Shown here piece after piece: positions 54,276-62,194 of a DNA stretch of 64,000 nt. The notes below the pieces were generated by a model. That model made no database searches, was not told the DNA's origin, and saw nothing but the letters and a program-made list of their open reading frames with translations. The DNA lies in assembly GCA_029339505.1 (NCBI GenBank), contig JAQISU010000163.1, positions 6,515,001 to 6,579,000 on the forward strand, written 5' to 3'. This stretch comes from Unio delphinus. Lineage: Eukaryota > Mollusca > Bivalvia > Unionida > Unionidae. The translations under genes were made by a program, and so were the position numbers. Numbering within the stretch: the stretch's first letter is position 1; the number at the start of each line of letters is the position of its first letter.

Positions 54276-54662
54276 ATGTCGTGTAACACACCTAGACCAG
54301 TATATAAACCCTCTCTAAAACATAATATTCAAGGATTACCACACGAATTGCAAGAGAAGATCTACAAGGACGTTTGGCAAGGCCTTGCTAAAGAAAAATC
54401 TCAATGGGTGACTGTAGAGCATTTGTGTCGTGAAATTCACAAGAGGAAAGTGACAAAAATTAACCAACGTGTTAGATTTCTCTGGATCAAGGGTATTTTT
54501 TTGCTCTGTTACCAATTTACTACGTTTACATCTGAAGATACTTTGATCCTTCTTAACCGTTACCCTGAATGGCAGTGGGACGAAATTACACGTTATATTA
54601 ATCACTTTCGCTTTTTGAGCAAATTTAATTCTGTGTTTAATTCTGGGTTGAATCTACACTGA
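54276..54662 (+). CDS. hypothetical protein
   Basis: 128 codons, 12 bp after the BIR gene. The N-terminal LPHELQEKIYKDVWQ resembles the opening of F-box-like helices, but the rest shows no F-box pattern. The middle is basic (REIHKRKVTKINQRVRF), followed by Trp/Tyr-rich helices (RYPEWQWDEITRYI). A TATATAAA at about 54298 lies inside the frame and may be coincidental. No family recognised. Confidence 0.5.
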   Translation: MSCNTPRPVYKPSLKHNIQGLPHELQEKIYKDVWQGLAKEKSQWVTVEHLCREIHKRKVTKINQRVRFLWIKGIFLLCYQFTTFTSEDTLILLNRYPEWQWDEITRYINHFRFLSKFNSVFNSGLNLH

Positions 54663-54699
54663 TGATCTTCGACCTAAAGAAGTATAAAAGAGAACGACC

Positions 54700-55174
54700 A
54701 TGCCACAACCTTTATCAGTGGTGATCCAACAGATTCCGTGGAAGGATATCAATGAGAAGATTCACACGGTGAAAGATTACGAACACTTATTACAAGAACT
54801 ATACCCTATGAATTGGGGTCGACGTGTAGTGTGTGTTTTAGTGACTTGCTTTCTGGGATTTCGTCTACCTGCCGATTCCTTGTGGGCACTTTACGAACAC
54901 TACCTATCAAAAAAAATAAGACAGTATGGTGACTCCTTTAAATGTCCACGAGAGACTTATTCTGTTCAAAGCCTTACGCTTTCATCTGGATACGTCTCGA
55001 CCTTTCCAAGAAAAAAAGATTCGTCAACTTTTACGTACGGAAGCAGTGTACGAAGATGTGTGTGTAGCTTGTGATTTACACCCTCATTGGACAGATGTAC
55101 GTCACTGGAAAAGTTGGGATTTTGAGGCTTGGACAAACGAAGCATCCCATTATGCCCAAGCGTTGTGTTCCTAA
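54700..55174 (+). pseudogene. hypothetical protein, probably frameshifted
   Basis: Two overlapping frames. 54700-55074 starts MPQPLSVVIQQIPWKD with a hydrophobic stretch (VVCVLVTCFLGF). The second frame, 54926-55174, carries a more protein-like continuation (LRTEAVYEDVCVACDLHPHW, WKSWDFEAW). The first frame turns low-complexity after about 54925, so a one-base shift near 54917-54930, close to an A run, probably separates one gene. Alternatively two overlapping genes exist. No family recognised. TATAAAAG lies only 17 bp before the first ATG. Confidence 0.4.
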
Positions 55175-55514
55175 AATTCATCGTCGTGTGAAAAAAGTCA
55201 CTTTTAATCCTGTGTTAGTAACAGTACCAGAAGAAGAAGAAGAAAAAGAATCTATCACCCAAGACAATCCCTCTGTTCAAGACAGAACTGTCATGGACAT
55301 TCCCCCACAAAGACCCTTTCGAGAAGACACCTATGTGACTGCACCCCCTGTAGAGGAGACTATAAGAACATTACACACTACCTCTAGGACACCTTCGTTA
55401 CCCAAACCACGTTGTACAGTGACTTGTTTATATTCCACTTTGATCGTTTGCCTAGGTATTTTATTCCTGTATTTATCCATTTGGCTTGTATGTTTTCGTG
55501 TTGTTCAAATTTAA
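55152..55514 (+). CDS. tail-anchored membrane protein, unknown
   Basis: 120 codons from ATG 55152 (MPKRCVPKIHRRVKKV), overlapping the end of the previous frame by 23 bp. It has a basic N-terminus, an acidic Glu run (about residues 25-32), a Pro-rich middle, and one long hydrophobic segment near the C-terminus (LYSTLIVCLGILFLYLSIWL). With only a few residues after it, the protein is likely C-terminally anchored in a membrane. An AATAAA follows at about 55526. No family recognised; the neighbourhood of the BIR gene suggests a host-interaction region. Confidence 0.55.
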   Translation: MPKRCVPKIHRRVKKVTFNPVLVTVPEEEEEKESITQDNPSVQDRTVMDIPPQRPFREDTYVTAPPVEETIRTLHTTSRTPSLPKPRCTVTCLYSTLIVCLGILFLYLSIWLVCFRVVQI

Positions 55515-55606
55515 ACATGCATTGAAATAAACGTGTCTTGAAAAAAGTATAAAAACCTCTTGTCTTGTCTGTTTTTGTGTCAATACTGTCATACCACTAC
55601 ACGACT

Positions 55607-56338
55607 ATGGCTCACTCTACTCTTTCTACTACTCCTTCCTCCTCCACATTCAAAGTCATTGACGAACACTTAGATTCTGCTAGTTGGAAAGCCTTATATC
55701 TTCGTCATCCTTTTAACATGTTAATTGCTGGACCAAGCGGTTCAGGCAAAACCGAATTTGTCAAACGTTTGATCGAACATAAACATCATTTGATCGATCG
55801 TCCACCTCAACGCATCGTGTGGTGTTACAAAGAGTGGCAATCGGCATACAGCCTCTTGCAAGAAAGTCAAGGTGATTCCATTGTGTTTGTAGCAGGCATT
55901 CCTAAAGAAGACGAGGGGATCGTGTCTGACCCTAGTCAAACTCATTGGGTTATTTTTGACGACATGTTAGGAGAAGACGAAGAAGAAATTAAACTGTGGT
56001 TTACACGTAAAGGGCATCATCGTAATGCCAGTGTCATTTACATTACACAAAATTTATTTCAACAAAGTAAAGCCCATCGTACCATTAGTCTCAATGCTCA
56101 TTACGTGGTCTTTTTTAAAAGTCCTCGAGATAAATCACAAGTGCAAGTTTTAGCCAAACAGTTAGGAACACCTTGGCTAACTCATGCGTACGATGATGCC
56201 ACTCAAACGCCACACGCCTATTTACTCGTGGATTTAAAACCCACTACCCCTGATTATTTGCGATTTCGTACCGATTTGTTTCACGACTGGTGTCAAGACG
56301 GAGGACCTGTCGTGTACACGTCCTCCTCGTCGACATAA
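55607..56338 (+). CDS. FtsK/HerA-type genome packaging ATPase
   Basis: 243 codons from ATG 55607, 58 bp downstream of TATAAAAAC (about 55549). Walker A is MLIAGPSGSGKTEF (about residues 40-52) and Walker B is THWVIFDDMLG (about 108-118), followed by RKGHHRNASVIYITQNLFQQ, the sensor Gln region. These define the A32-like packaging ATPase of Mavericks. It is intact. It differs strongly from the ATPase of element 2 outside the motifs, which agrees with a separate lineage. Confidence 0.9.
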   Translation: MAHSTLSTTPSSSTFKVIDEHLDSASWKALYLRHPFNMLIAGPSGSGKTEFVKRLIEHKHHLIDRPPQRIVWCYKEWQSAYSLLQESQGDSIVFVAGIPKEDEGIVSDPSQTHWVIFDDMLGEDEEEIKLWFTRKGHHRNASVIYITQNLFQQSKAHRTISLNAHYVVFFKSPRDKSQVQVLAKQLGTPWLTHAYDDATQTPHAYLLVDLKPTTPDYLRFRTDLFHDWCQDGGPVVYTSSSST

Positions 56339-56407
56339 AACTATGAAGCACTAAAAAAATCTATAAAAACCTTGGGTTACTTTGACCTTCTCTCATACAT
56401 TGTCAAC

Positions 56408-57308
56408 ATGACGTCCCTTCAGTCTCATCTTCCCATCAAATTGATTCGTGCCTTGTACGGCATCAGTCGCGAAAAAAATCCACAAATACGTGCTCACGTC
56501 TTAGAAGCCAGTCTCAAAGAAGTCTTACGATGGTTTACGGTGACAGCACGTCAAATACTGCAAGGCATCATTCACATTCCACATCAAACCGAACGCTTTT
56601 TTGACAGAAACAAAGTAGCCTTGACGCAACTGGCCAATCCTCGCATCGACTCTCAAACCAAAAAGCAAATCATATTGAAACCTGGAGGTAGTGGTTCTCT
56701 AGGAGGTGTCATCATTCGTTCCCTTTTAAAATGGGATCCCAATACTCCCAAAGTTCACCCCAAGAAGAAAACAAAAAAAAGCCAAACAAACCCCTAAGAA
56801 AAAGAACAAGGGTACCAAGACCAAAGCACAGAAAAAGAAAAGTCCACATACAAAAGCGGTCACCCGCAAAAGAGGCACTTCGGCCAGGACACAACCTTAC
56901 ATTCGTCAACCACGACCTGTAAGAAAAGATCTACAAGGACGTTTGGCAGGGACTACGTTGCCAGTAGCCTCAGGGGCTGTCACTTCTCCGTTGCGGGTGA
57001 TGCCAGCCAAACCCAATTTGACACCCGTTTTTCCTAATTTGATGAAACATTGGAAATCTGCGTCTCCCAAAACGTCTCCTCCGCTGGTGACACCCTCGTC
57101 CACATTAGCGGCAGTAGCAGCTGCTCACAAAGTACCTGCCCCTAAAGTGAAAGTCCAAGAAAGATCTGGCATGTTAAAGAGTTTACTAGATTTGTCCAAA
57201 CAAGAACTGTCCCGATTGAGTCCATTGCGAACCCCTTCACGACGTGTGTTACCTGCCATGAAGTTGATACGACGCAAAGATAATCAGTGGCGACGCATTC
57301 CAGTATAA
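56408..57308 (+). pseudogene. basic core-type protein, frameshifted in an A8 run
   Basis: Starts MTSLQSHLPIKLIRALYGIS (ATG 56408), 47 bp after TATAAAAACC. It contains RNKVALTQLANPRIDSQTKKQ followed by LKPGGSGSLGGVIIRSLL, a layout of small Maverick proteins with a hydrophobic GGxL segment. The frame ends at 56797 just after a run of eight A (56773-56780). One base off, a Lys/Arg-rich and Pro-rich sequence continues to 57308 without its own promoter or start. The simplest reading is one gene of about 300 codons broken by a single base. Its composition suggests DNA condensation or capsid-core function. Confidence 0.6.
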
Positions 57309-57370
57309 AAATGACTTGAAGACCACGACGTCAATCAGTATCTTTCTGTACCACTGTTGAACACTCAAGG

Positions 57371-57625
57371 ATGCCACCTCAAAAACGTGCACACCACCAC
57401 CCTCGACGTTCTACTGTCCAAAAAGGAAAAGGAAAAAGACAATCTCGTCATCCCACCAAAGGCTCAAAAACCAAACATCGACGTCCTCTCGTAAAAAGAC
57501 ACAGTCAACCAAAGAAAAGGAGAAGTCACCAAAGGGGTTTGGGGTTTGAACGATTGGATATTTTTACTCCTATACTAGGACCTTTAATCAATAGGGTCGC
57601 AGAAATGAAGATGAGGAAAAAATAA
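57371..57625 (+). CDS. highly basic protamine-like core protein
   Basis: 84 codons from ATG 57371, 67 bp after TATAAAAATG. Over a third of the residues are Lys, Arg or His (KRAHHHPRRSTVQKGKGKRQ), with a short C-terminal hydrophobic part (FERLDIFTPILGPLINRV). This matches adenovirus pVII/mu-like DNA-condensing proteins in composition and length only; no homology claim is made. A decayed tandem duplicate follows. Confidence 0.7.
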   Translation: MPPQKRAHHHPRRSTVQKGKGKRQSRHPTKGSKTKHRRPLVKRHSQPKKRRSHQRGLGFERLDIFTPILGPLINRVAEMKMRKK

Positions 57626-57706
57626 GATAAAAGAGTCGTCTCAGGCTATAGTCTTCAGTGTATTTGATTTTTGTGTATGTGTGTATGTAATCCTTAACAC
57701 ACAGAG

Positions 57707-57925
57707 ACGTCAACTCAAAAATGTGCACACCACAACCCTCGTCGCTCTTCTGTTCAAAAACGAAAAGGTAAAAGACAGACATGTCATACCACAAAAGTCT
57801 TTGCCAAACATCGACGTCATCCCCTGAAAAAACGTAGGCCTTTAAAGAAAAAGAGGAGTCACCAAAAAGGAGGATCCTTTGGTGATTTTGGGAAACACAT
57901 CGTTACCTTTCTGACGAAGCGCTAG
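57707..57925 (+). pseudogene. duplicate of the basic core protein, start codon lost
   Basis: An in-frame 72-codon sequence parallel to 57371-57625: the AHHHPRRS stretch appears as AHHNPRRS and the KKRRSHQRG stretch as KKKRSHQKG. The position of the start Met is ACG (57707-57709) in place of ATG. The C-terminal hydrophobic part differs. The frame is otherwise open to TAG at 57923. Without an ATG it is probably silent, unless ACG is used. Confidence 0.65.
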
Positions 57926-57964
57926 TTCCCCCAAAAAAAGATATAAGGGTGTGTGTTCCAAGTC

Positions 57965-58488
57965 ATGGACGTCAGTGGTATTTCTGGAACGAACAAAGCA
58001 AAGATGTCACCTCGCACAAAACATTCACTCCCCAAGGGAAAGAAAAGGAAAGGACTACCTCCTCGTTTAGTCAAACACGGAGACGTGTTGTCTGTCCTGT
58101 CCAAAGCCTCTCCACCCATGCGAAAACAAATCATTAAAACGGCTTCCAAAGATGTCATCGATACCGTGTGCGAATGTTGTTTGAATGTCTTGAAAGGCAC
58201 GATACCATTGTCTCCACACCAGAAAAAATGCTTAGCCAAACATCGACACGTTCTTCGTCAAATGGTCCAAAAGAAAATACCCGTCCGTCAAAAGAAAAAA
58301 TGTTGGTGCAACGCGGAGGATTTTTACCTTTTCTTGCTCCTGTGTTGGGAGGATTAGCGAAATCCGGCATCCTATCCAGCATATTACCAGGTTTTTTACA
58401 AGGAATGACACAAGGGACGACCCAAGGGATGCCCCAAGGATGCCCCAATGGTATGGGTAGCAATATGCATGATCCTTCCAGAAGATAA
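57965..58488 (+). pseudogene. conserved basic Maverick protein, frameshifted
   Basis: The first part (57965-58357 frame) has KHGDVLSVLSKASPPMRKQI, VIDTVCECCLNVLKGTIPL and QKKCLAKHRHVLRQMVQKK, a pattern I recognise from many Maverick/adintovirus insertions. The family normally ends with a basic patch and then QxGGFLPxLxxP. That ending (LVQRGGFLPFLAPVLG) is present one frame off, after a run of six A (58295-58300), and continues to 58488 with a Gln/Gly/Met-rich tail. A start at 58004 is possible because of a TATA-like element near 57940. The virion function is not established. Confidence 0.65.
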
Positions 58489-58497
58489 AAGGGACTC

Positions 58498-59229
58498 ATG
58501 GAACACCACGAACTCAGACGTAACCTTTGGAAGCCCATGGAAGGGCGAAAACTGACTTTAGTTCCTTACAAACGATGGATGGAATACCATCGTTGGCAAG
58601 AACAACGTACCCCCCATTTACCACCCAATCCTGATTTGAACGAGATGTCCCAATTACAACAAGAATTACAATCCTTGATGCATCGCCACGATTTGTCCGA
58701 AACCGAAAAATCGCAAAAGTACGGTCAACTTTTGCAACGACTACAACTCTATCATCGAAAAGCTATGGAACAAACAGCTCTGCCTACTCTGTCCGATTTG
58801 AAGGCACTAATGAATAATCCGTCGCCCTTACCCTCTACAGTGGCCAAAACAGACGTCACCCCACTATTACCCAAGGAAGAAGAAGAACCCCATGATCTCT
58901 TTCAAACACCCACTGCTACTCTCATTCCGAGTAAGATTGCCGCTTCCTTATTGACCCCTTCTCCCACGCCCCAACGAGAAGAACTCAAAACTTGGGTTAA
59001 AAAGATGATGGCTACTCCTGCTTCAACAGAAGTGAAAAAGAAAGAAAGGAAACCAGAGGTGAGAAAAGAAAAGAAGACCAAAGCTATCTCATTACCTCCG
59101 CCGCCACCACCACCACCAGTACCCTCGACGTCAACTCCTGTGGCACATCGGACACGTAAAACCGTTTCCAAACAACCCCCATTTCGTCCCACCCAAAGCA
59201 ATATCCTCGAAGAGTGGGTCACTTATTAA
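58498..59229 (+). CDS. conserved Maverick virion-module protein
   Basis: 243 codons. RKLTLVPYKRWMEYHRW near the start and LMHRHDLSETEKSQKYGQLLQRLQLYHRKAM (about 60-90) are the conserved parts; the remainder is Pro-rich and basic with a run of eight Pro. Proteins with a LVP-xxW start and a D-LSxxEK-xxxYxxLLQxY block are regular neighbours of the integrase gene in Mavericks. The function is unknown; a scaffold role is possible. A start at 58537 would fit the GATAAAAG element at 58485 better. It ends 8 bp before the integrase start. Confidence 0.6.
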   Translation: MEHHELRRNLWKPMEGRKLTLVPYKRWMEYHRWQEQRTPHLPPNPDLNEMSQLQQELQSLMHRHDLSETEKSQKYGQLLQRLQLYHRKAMEQTALPTLSDLKALMNNPSPLPSTVAKTDVTPLLPKEEEEPHDLFQTPTATLIPSKIAASLLTPSPTPQREELKTWVKKMMATPASTEVKKKERKPEVRKEKKTKAISLPPPPPPPPVPSTSTPVAHRTRKTVSKQPPFRPTQSNILEEWVTY

Positions 59230-59237
59230 CCTAAACC

Positions 59238-60350
59238 ATGGAGAAAGTATTAGCCAGCATTTACTACGATCCAGCTCACCCTGCAGGTTACGGAGGCATT
59301 CAGAAATTGTATCGTGCTGCCAAAACTCACCTGAAAAAGCTCCGTTTACCTGCAGTACAACGATGGTTACAAGAACAAGCGACGTACACTTTACACAAAC
59401 CCATTCGACGAAAATTTCACAGAAGTCGCACTCAAGTGGAAGGCATCGATCATCAATGGCAAGCCGATTTAGCCGATGTCTCTCATTTAGCCACCTACAA
59501 TCGTGGCTACAAATATTTGTTTTGTGTCATCGACATCTTTTCTAAATTTGCCTGGGTCGTACCATTGTCATCCAAATCGAGCGGAGAGTTAGTACGAGCT
59601 TTACAACTGGTGTTGAAACAAAGTGGTCGTCACCCTCTTCGATGGCAAACCGACAAAGGCACCGAATTTCTGAATCAAGCTTTCCAACGAGAATTAAAAA
59701 AACGTGACATTCATTTTTTCACCACTGAAAATCCTGAAACCAAAGCCAGTATCGTGGAACGTTTTCAACGTACCTTGAAAGAACGCATGTGGAAATATTT
59801 TACGCATCAACACACTCTCAAGTACATCGACGTCTTACCACACTTAGTCCAAGCCTACAATCAATCTTACCATAGAAGCATTGGACGTGCCCCACAAGAG
59901 GTGACACCTGACAACGATGTCACTGTTTTTGAGCGTCTGTTTGGTACGTCCCGGACAAGGGCTGTCCCAAAGAAAGGTAGAGAAGTGTTAACCCCGGGAG
60001 ATTGGGTACGCATTGGCAAAACCAAACGCACTTTCGACAAAGGTTACTTACCCAACTGGACCACCGAATTGTTTCGTGTTACTGGACGAGTGCGTGACCG
60101 TCATCCTACTGTCTATAAATTGGAAGACATGAACGGAGAAGTATTAAAAGGAACGTTTTACTTGCCTGAGTTACAACGTGTCACCAAAAAAGAAGACGAC
60201 GTGTACGACATTGAAAGCATTCTCGAACGAAGAACCCGTAAAGTAGGAAAACGACGTGTCAAAGAAGTCAAAGTACGTTGGAAAGGATATCCTCCTAGTT
60301 TTGATTCTTGGATTGACGCTTCGCAAGTCATCGACTATAAAAAGAAGTGA
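59238..60350 (+). CDS. RVE integrase with C-terminal chromodomain
   Basis: 370 codons. N-terminal helical zinc-less part, then the DDE core: HQWQADLADVSH (Asp), WQTDKGTEFLN (Asp) and ASIVERFQRTLKERM (Glu). An SH3-like part follows (LTPGDWVRIGKTKRTFDKGYLPNWTTELFRV), then a chromodomain at about 322-368: VYDIESILERRTRK, VKVRWKGYPPSFDSWID. The chromodomain likely directs insertion to particular chromatin, as in chromoviral retrotransposons. All catalytic residues are present and the frame is intact. Confidence 0.95.
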   Translation: MEKVLASIYYDPAHPAGYGGIQKLYRAAKTHLKKLRLPAVQRWLQEQATYTLHKPIRRKFHRSRTQVEGIDHQWQADLADVSHLATYNRGYKYLFCVIDIFSKFAWVVPLSSKSSGELVRALQLVLKQSGRHPLRWQTDKGTEFLNQAFQRELKKRDIHFFTTENPETKASIVERFQRTLKERMWKYFTHQHTLKYIDVLPHLVQAYNQSYHRSIGRAPQEVTPDNDVTVFERLFGTSRTRAVPKKGREVLTPGDWVRIGKTKRTFDKGYLPNWTTELFRVTGRVRDRHPTVYKLEDMNGEVLKGTFYLPELQRVTKKEDDVYDIESILERRTRKVGKRRVKEVKVRWKGYPPSFDSWIDASQVIDYKKK

Positions 60351-60355
60351 CCATC

Positions 60356-60775
60356 ATGCCCTTCAATACAGCTTCAGCAACCACAGTGACTACTCCTTCA
60401 CCCACGTCATCTCTGCAAGATTTACAAAAGCAACCCTTGTGGGTGTGGTGTGGAGAACGTGTCCCTAAAACCCAAATCGTCTTTTTCTGTCAAATCTTTG
60501 TGGTGTATTGTGTCAGCGGTGCAGCCATTGCTAATTTGAGTTTGCAACAAGGAGACAAACAATTGTGGACTATTTTACTCAGCAGTTGCATCGGTTATCT
60601 TCTTCCTAATCCTTCCTTGAAATACTCTTACAACGGGAACAACAGTAACAATATTGGGAGCCTTGCGTCCAACGTTAGTCATTCTCCTGACAGTCACCCT
60701 TCCAATCACAATCCTCTTTTAGATACTCCTTTAACCTCAAGTGACTCCTCGGACAGAACAACATTGGAATTATGA
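60356..60775 (+). CDS. conserved small Maverick membrane protein
   Basis: 139 codons. After a Ser/Thr-rich start, VPKTQIVFFCQIFVVYCVSGAAI and ANLSLQQGDKQLW lead into TILLSSCIGYLLPNPSLK: two hydrophobic segments joined by a short polar loop and ended by a YxLPNPxLK motif. This pattern is recurrent in adintovirus-like elements. The C-terminal tail is Asn/Ser-rich. The stop overlaps the start of the penton-like gene (ATGA at 60772-60775), indicating co-expression. A capsid-associated membrane role is inferred. Confidence 0.7.
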   Translation: MPFNTASATTVTTPSPTSSLQDLQKQPLWVWCGERVPKTQIVFFCQIFVVYCVSGAAIANLSLQQGDKQLWTILLSSCIGYLLPNPSLKYSYNGNNSNNIGSLASNVSHSPDSHPSNHNPLLDTPLTSSDSSDRTTLEL

Positions 60776-61719
60776 ACAACACTATTAACCAATTTTACTT
60801 AACGTTACCCAGTGACAGTTCCATGGAGGTGTTTCCTAACAACGCGTTGTGCTGTTACACGGCTAAATTACCTCAAGCCATGCATTTGAATGAAGATGCT
60901 CATTGGGAAGTAGCTTTAGTGGAAATAATACACCCTACACAAATCAAAAACATCGTCGAAAATCAAAACAACACTTTTACAGTAGAAGTGTATGACGAGC
61001 AATTGCAGAAAGCCTTAGACGCACGAGGTAAGGGTGGCGAAAAGAAATCATCAGATGGACCCCCAACTAAAGCCCTGTCCACTCATTACTTCGTCATTCC
61101 TCCAGGTTATTATTTTAGTGGTCAACATTTAGTGACTACAATTGCTACCTTATTCAATGTTAAGTTTGGTAAAGTCATGGACTCCTTCGCATCCACAAAA
61201 AACCCAAAAAGTGTGACCTTTGAGTACCATCCAGTGGCTCGTCGCCTCCTGATGACATTTTCAGAGGAAAAAATGATGGCCATTACGTTTTGTCCTGAAT
61301 TGTTTGATATTTTGGGTGGAGACGTCGAGATGCTCAAGAACAAAAAGCAAATACCAGACATAACCGATAACATAGTTTTTGCAAAATATTTTCGATTCCC
61401 TATTGAACTGAACCAAGGTCTCAACTTGATGTTTGTGTACTCCGATGTGGCAGAGTACAACGTGGTAGGACACACCTCTGCACCGTTACTGCTTGTCATT
61501 CCTTTCAAAGTGGATTCTGCCACTAGCGCTAAAGAAGAAGGTGGAAATACCTATCACGTTCACCGCGAATTTGTACATCCTCATTATTTACCCGTCAGTA
61601 AGTCGTATTTCGACAGTGTCAACATTACTATAAAAGGAGAACTAGGACAAAATATTCCATTTACCAAAGGGAAAGTCACAGTGAAACTCCATTTTCAAAA
61701 ACGATTCTCGAACAACTGA
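60772..61719 (+). CDS. penton-like minor capsid protein
   Basis: 315 codons. NQFYLTLPSDSSMEVFPNN and TAKLPQAMHLNEDAHWEVALVEI are the characteristic opening of Maverick penton-like proteins, followed by TFTVEVYDEQ, YFVIPPGYYFSG and a C-terminal HREFVHPHYLPVS. Predicted single jelly-roll protein that forms capsid vertices. The frame is intact. A TATAAAAGG near its end (about 61629) may serve the pVI-like gene. Confidence 0.85.
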   Translation: MNNTINQFYLTLPSDSSMEVFPNNALCCYTAKLPQAMHLNEDAHWEVALVEIIHPTQIKNIVENQNNTFTVEVYDEQLQKALDARGKGGEKKSSDGPPTKALSTHYFVIPPGYYFSGQHLVTTIATLFNVKFGKVMDSFASTKNPKSVTFEYHPVARRLLMTFSEEKMMAITFCPELFDILGGDVEMLKNKKQIPDITDNIVFAKYFRFPIELNQGLNLMFVYSDVAEYNVVGHTSAPLLLVIPFKVDSATSAKEEGGNTYHVHREFVHPHYLPVSKSYFDSVNITIKGELGQNIPFTKGKVTVKLHFQKRFSNN

Positions 61720-61726
61720 AAAAGTG

Positions 61727-62167
61727 ATGTATCCTGTGTACCGAGGAGTCGCTCGACAACGAGGACATGGTTTAGGAGATATGTTTAAATCAGCCTTTCG
61801 TTCCGTGGTCCCTGTTTTAAAACCGATGGTGACACGAGGATTGCACGCCTTAAAAGATGCCGCATTGACTCACGGCAAAGATTTTCTTCACAATGTTCTC
61901 ATTGACAAACAAAACCCCAAAGAAGCTTTTTTGAGAGCAGGCAAAAATGTCTTGCTTCAAACGGGTAAAGAGATTTAGGGTCGACGAGAAAGTCCTATAA
62001 ATGCCCTGGATGGTACCGAGTCTGGCATTCCTGCTTCCCTGACGACACAGCAAGGACAAGGTAGAAAGTGACGACGAAGGCACCCTTTCAAAAGTCTCCG
62101 TACCTCTAAAGTTCGAAAGACGAAGAAAAAAAGAACCTCTCGAGACTTAGACATTTTTGATTATTAA
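61727..62167 (+). pseudogene. pVI-like protein with two in-frame stops
   Basis: From ATG 61727 the frame reads MYPVYRGVARQRGHGLGDMF, with the Gly-rich protease-site-like GHGLG, then an amphipathic helix and KQNPKEAFLRAGK. TAG at 61976-61978 and TGA at 62069-62071 interrupt it, but the frame continues with a Lys/Arg-rich tail (KVRKTKKKRTS) to TAA at 62165. The full length of about 146 codons and the basic tail match other Maverick pVI-like proteins, so both stops are disruptive mutations in one gene. Confidence 0.75.
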
Positions 62168-62194
62168 AAGTGAAGAAAAAAACATAAAGAAGAA

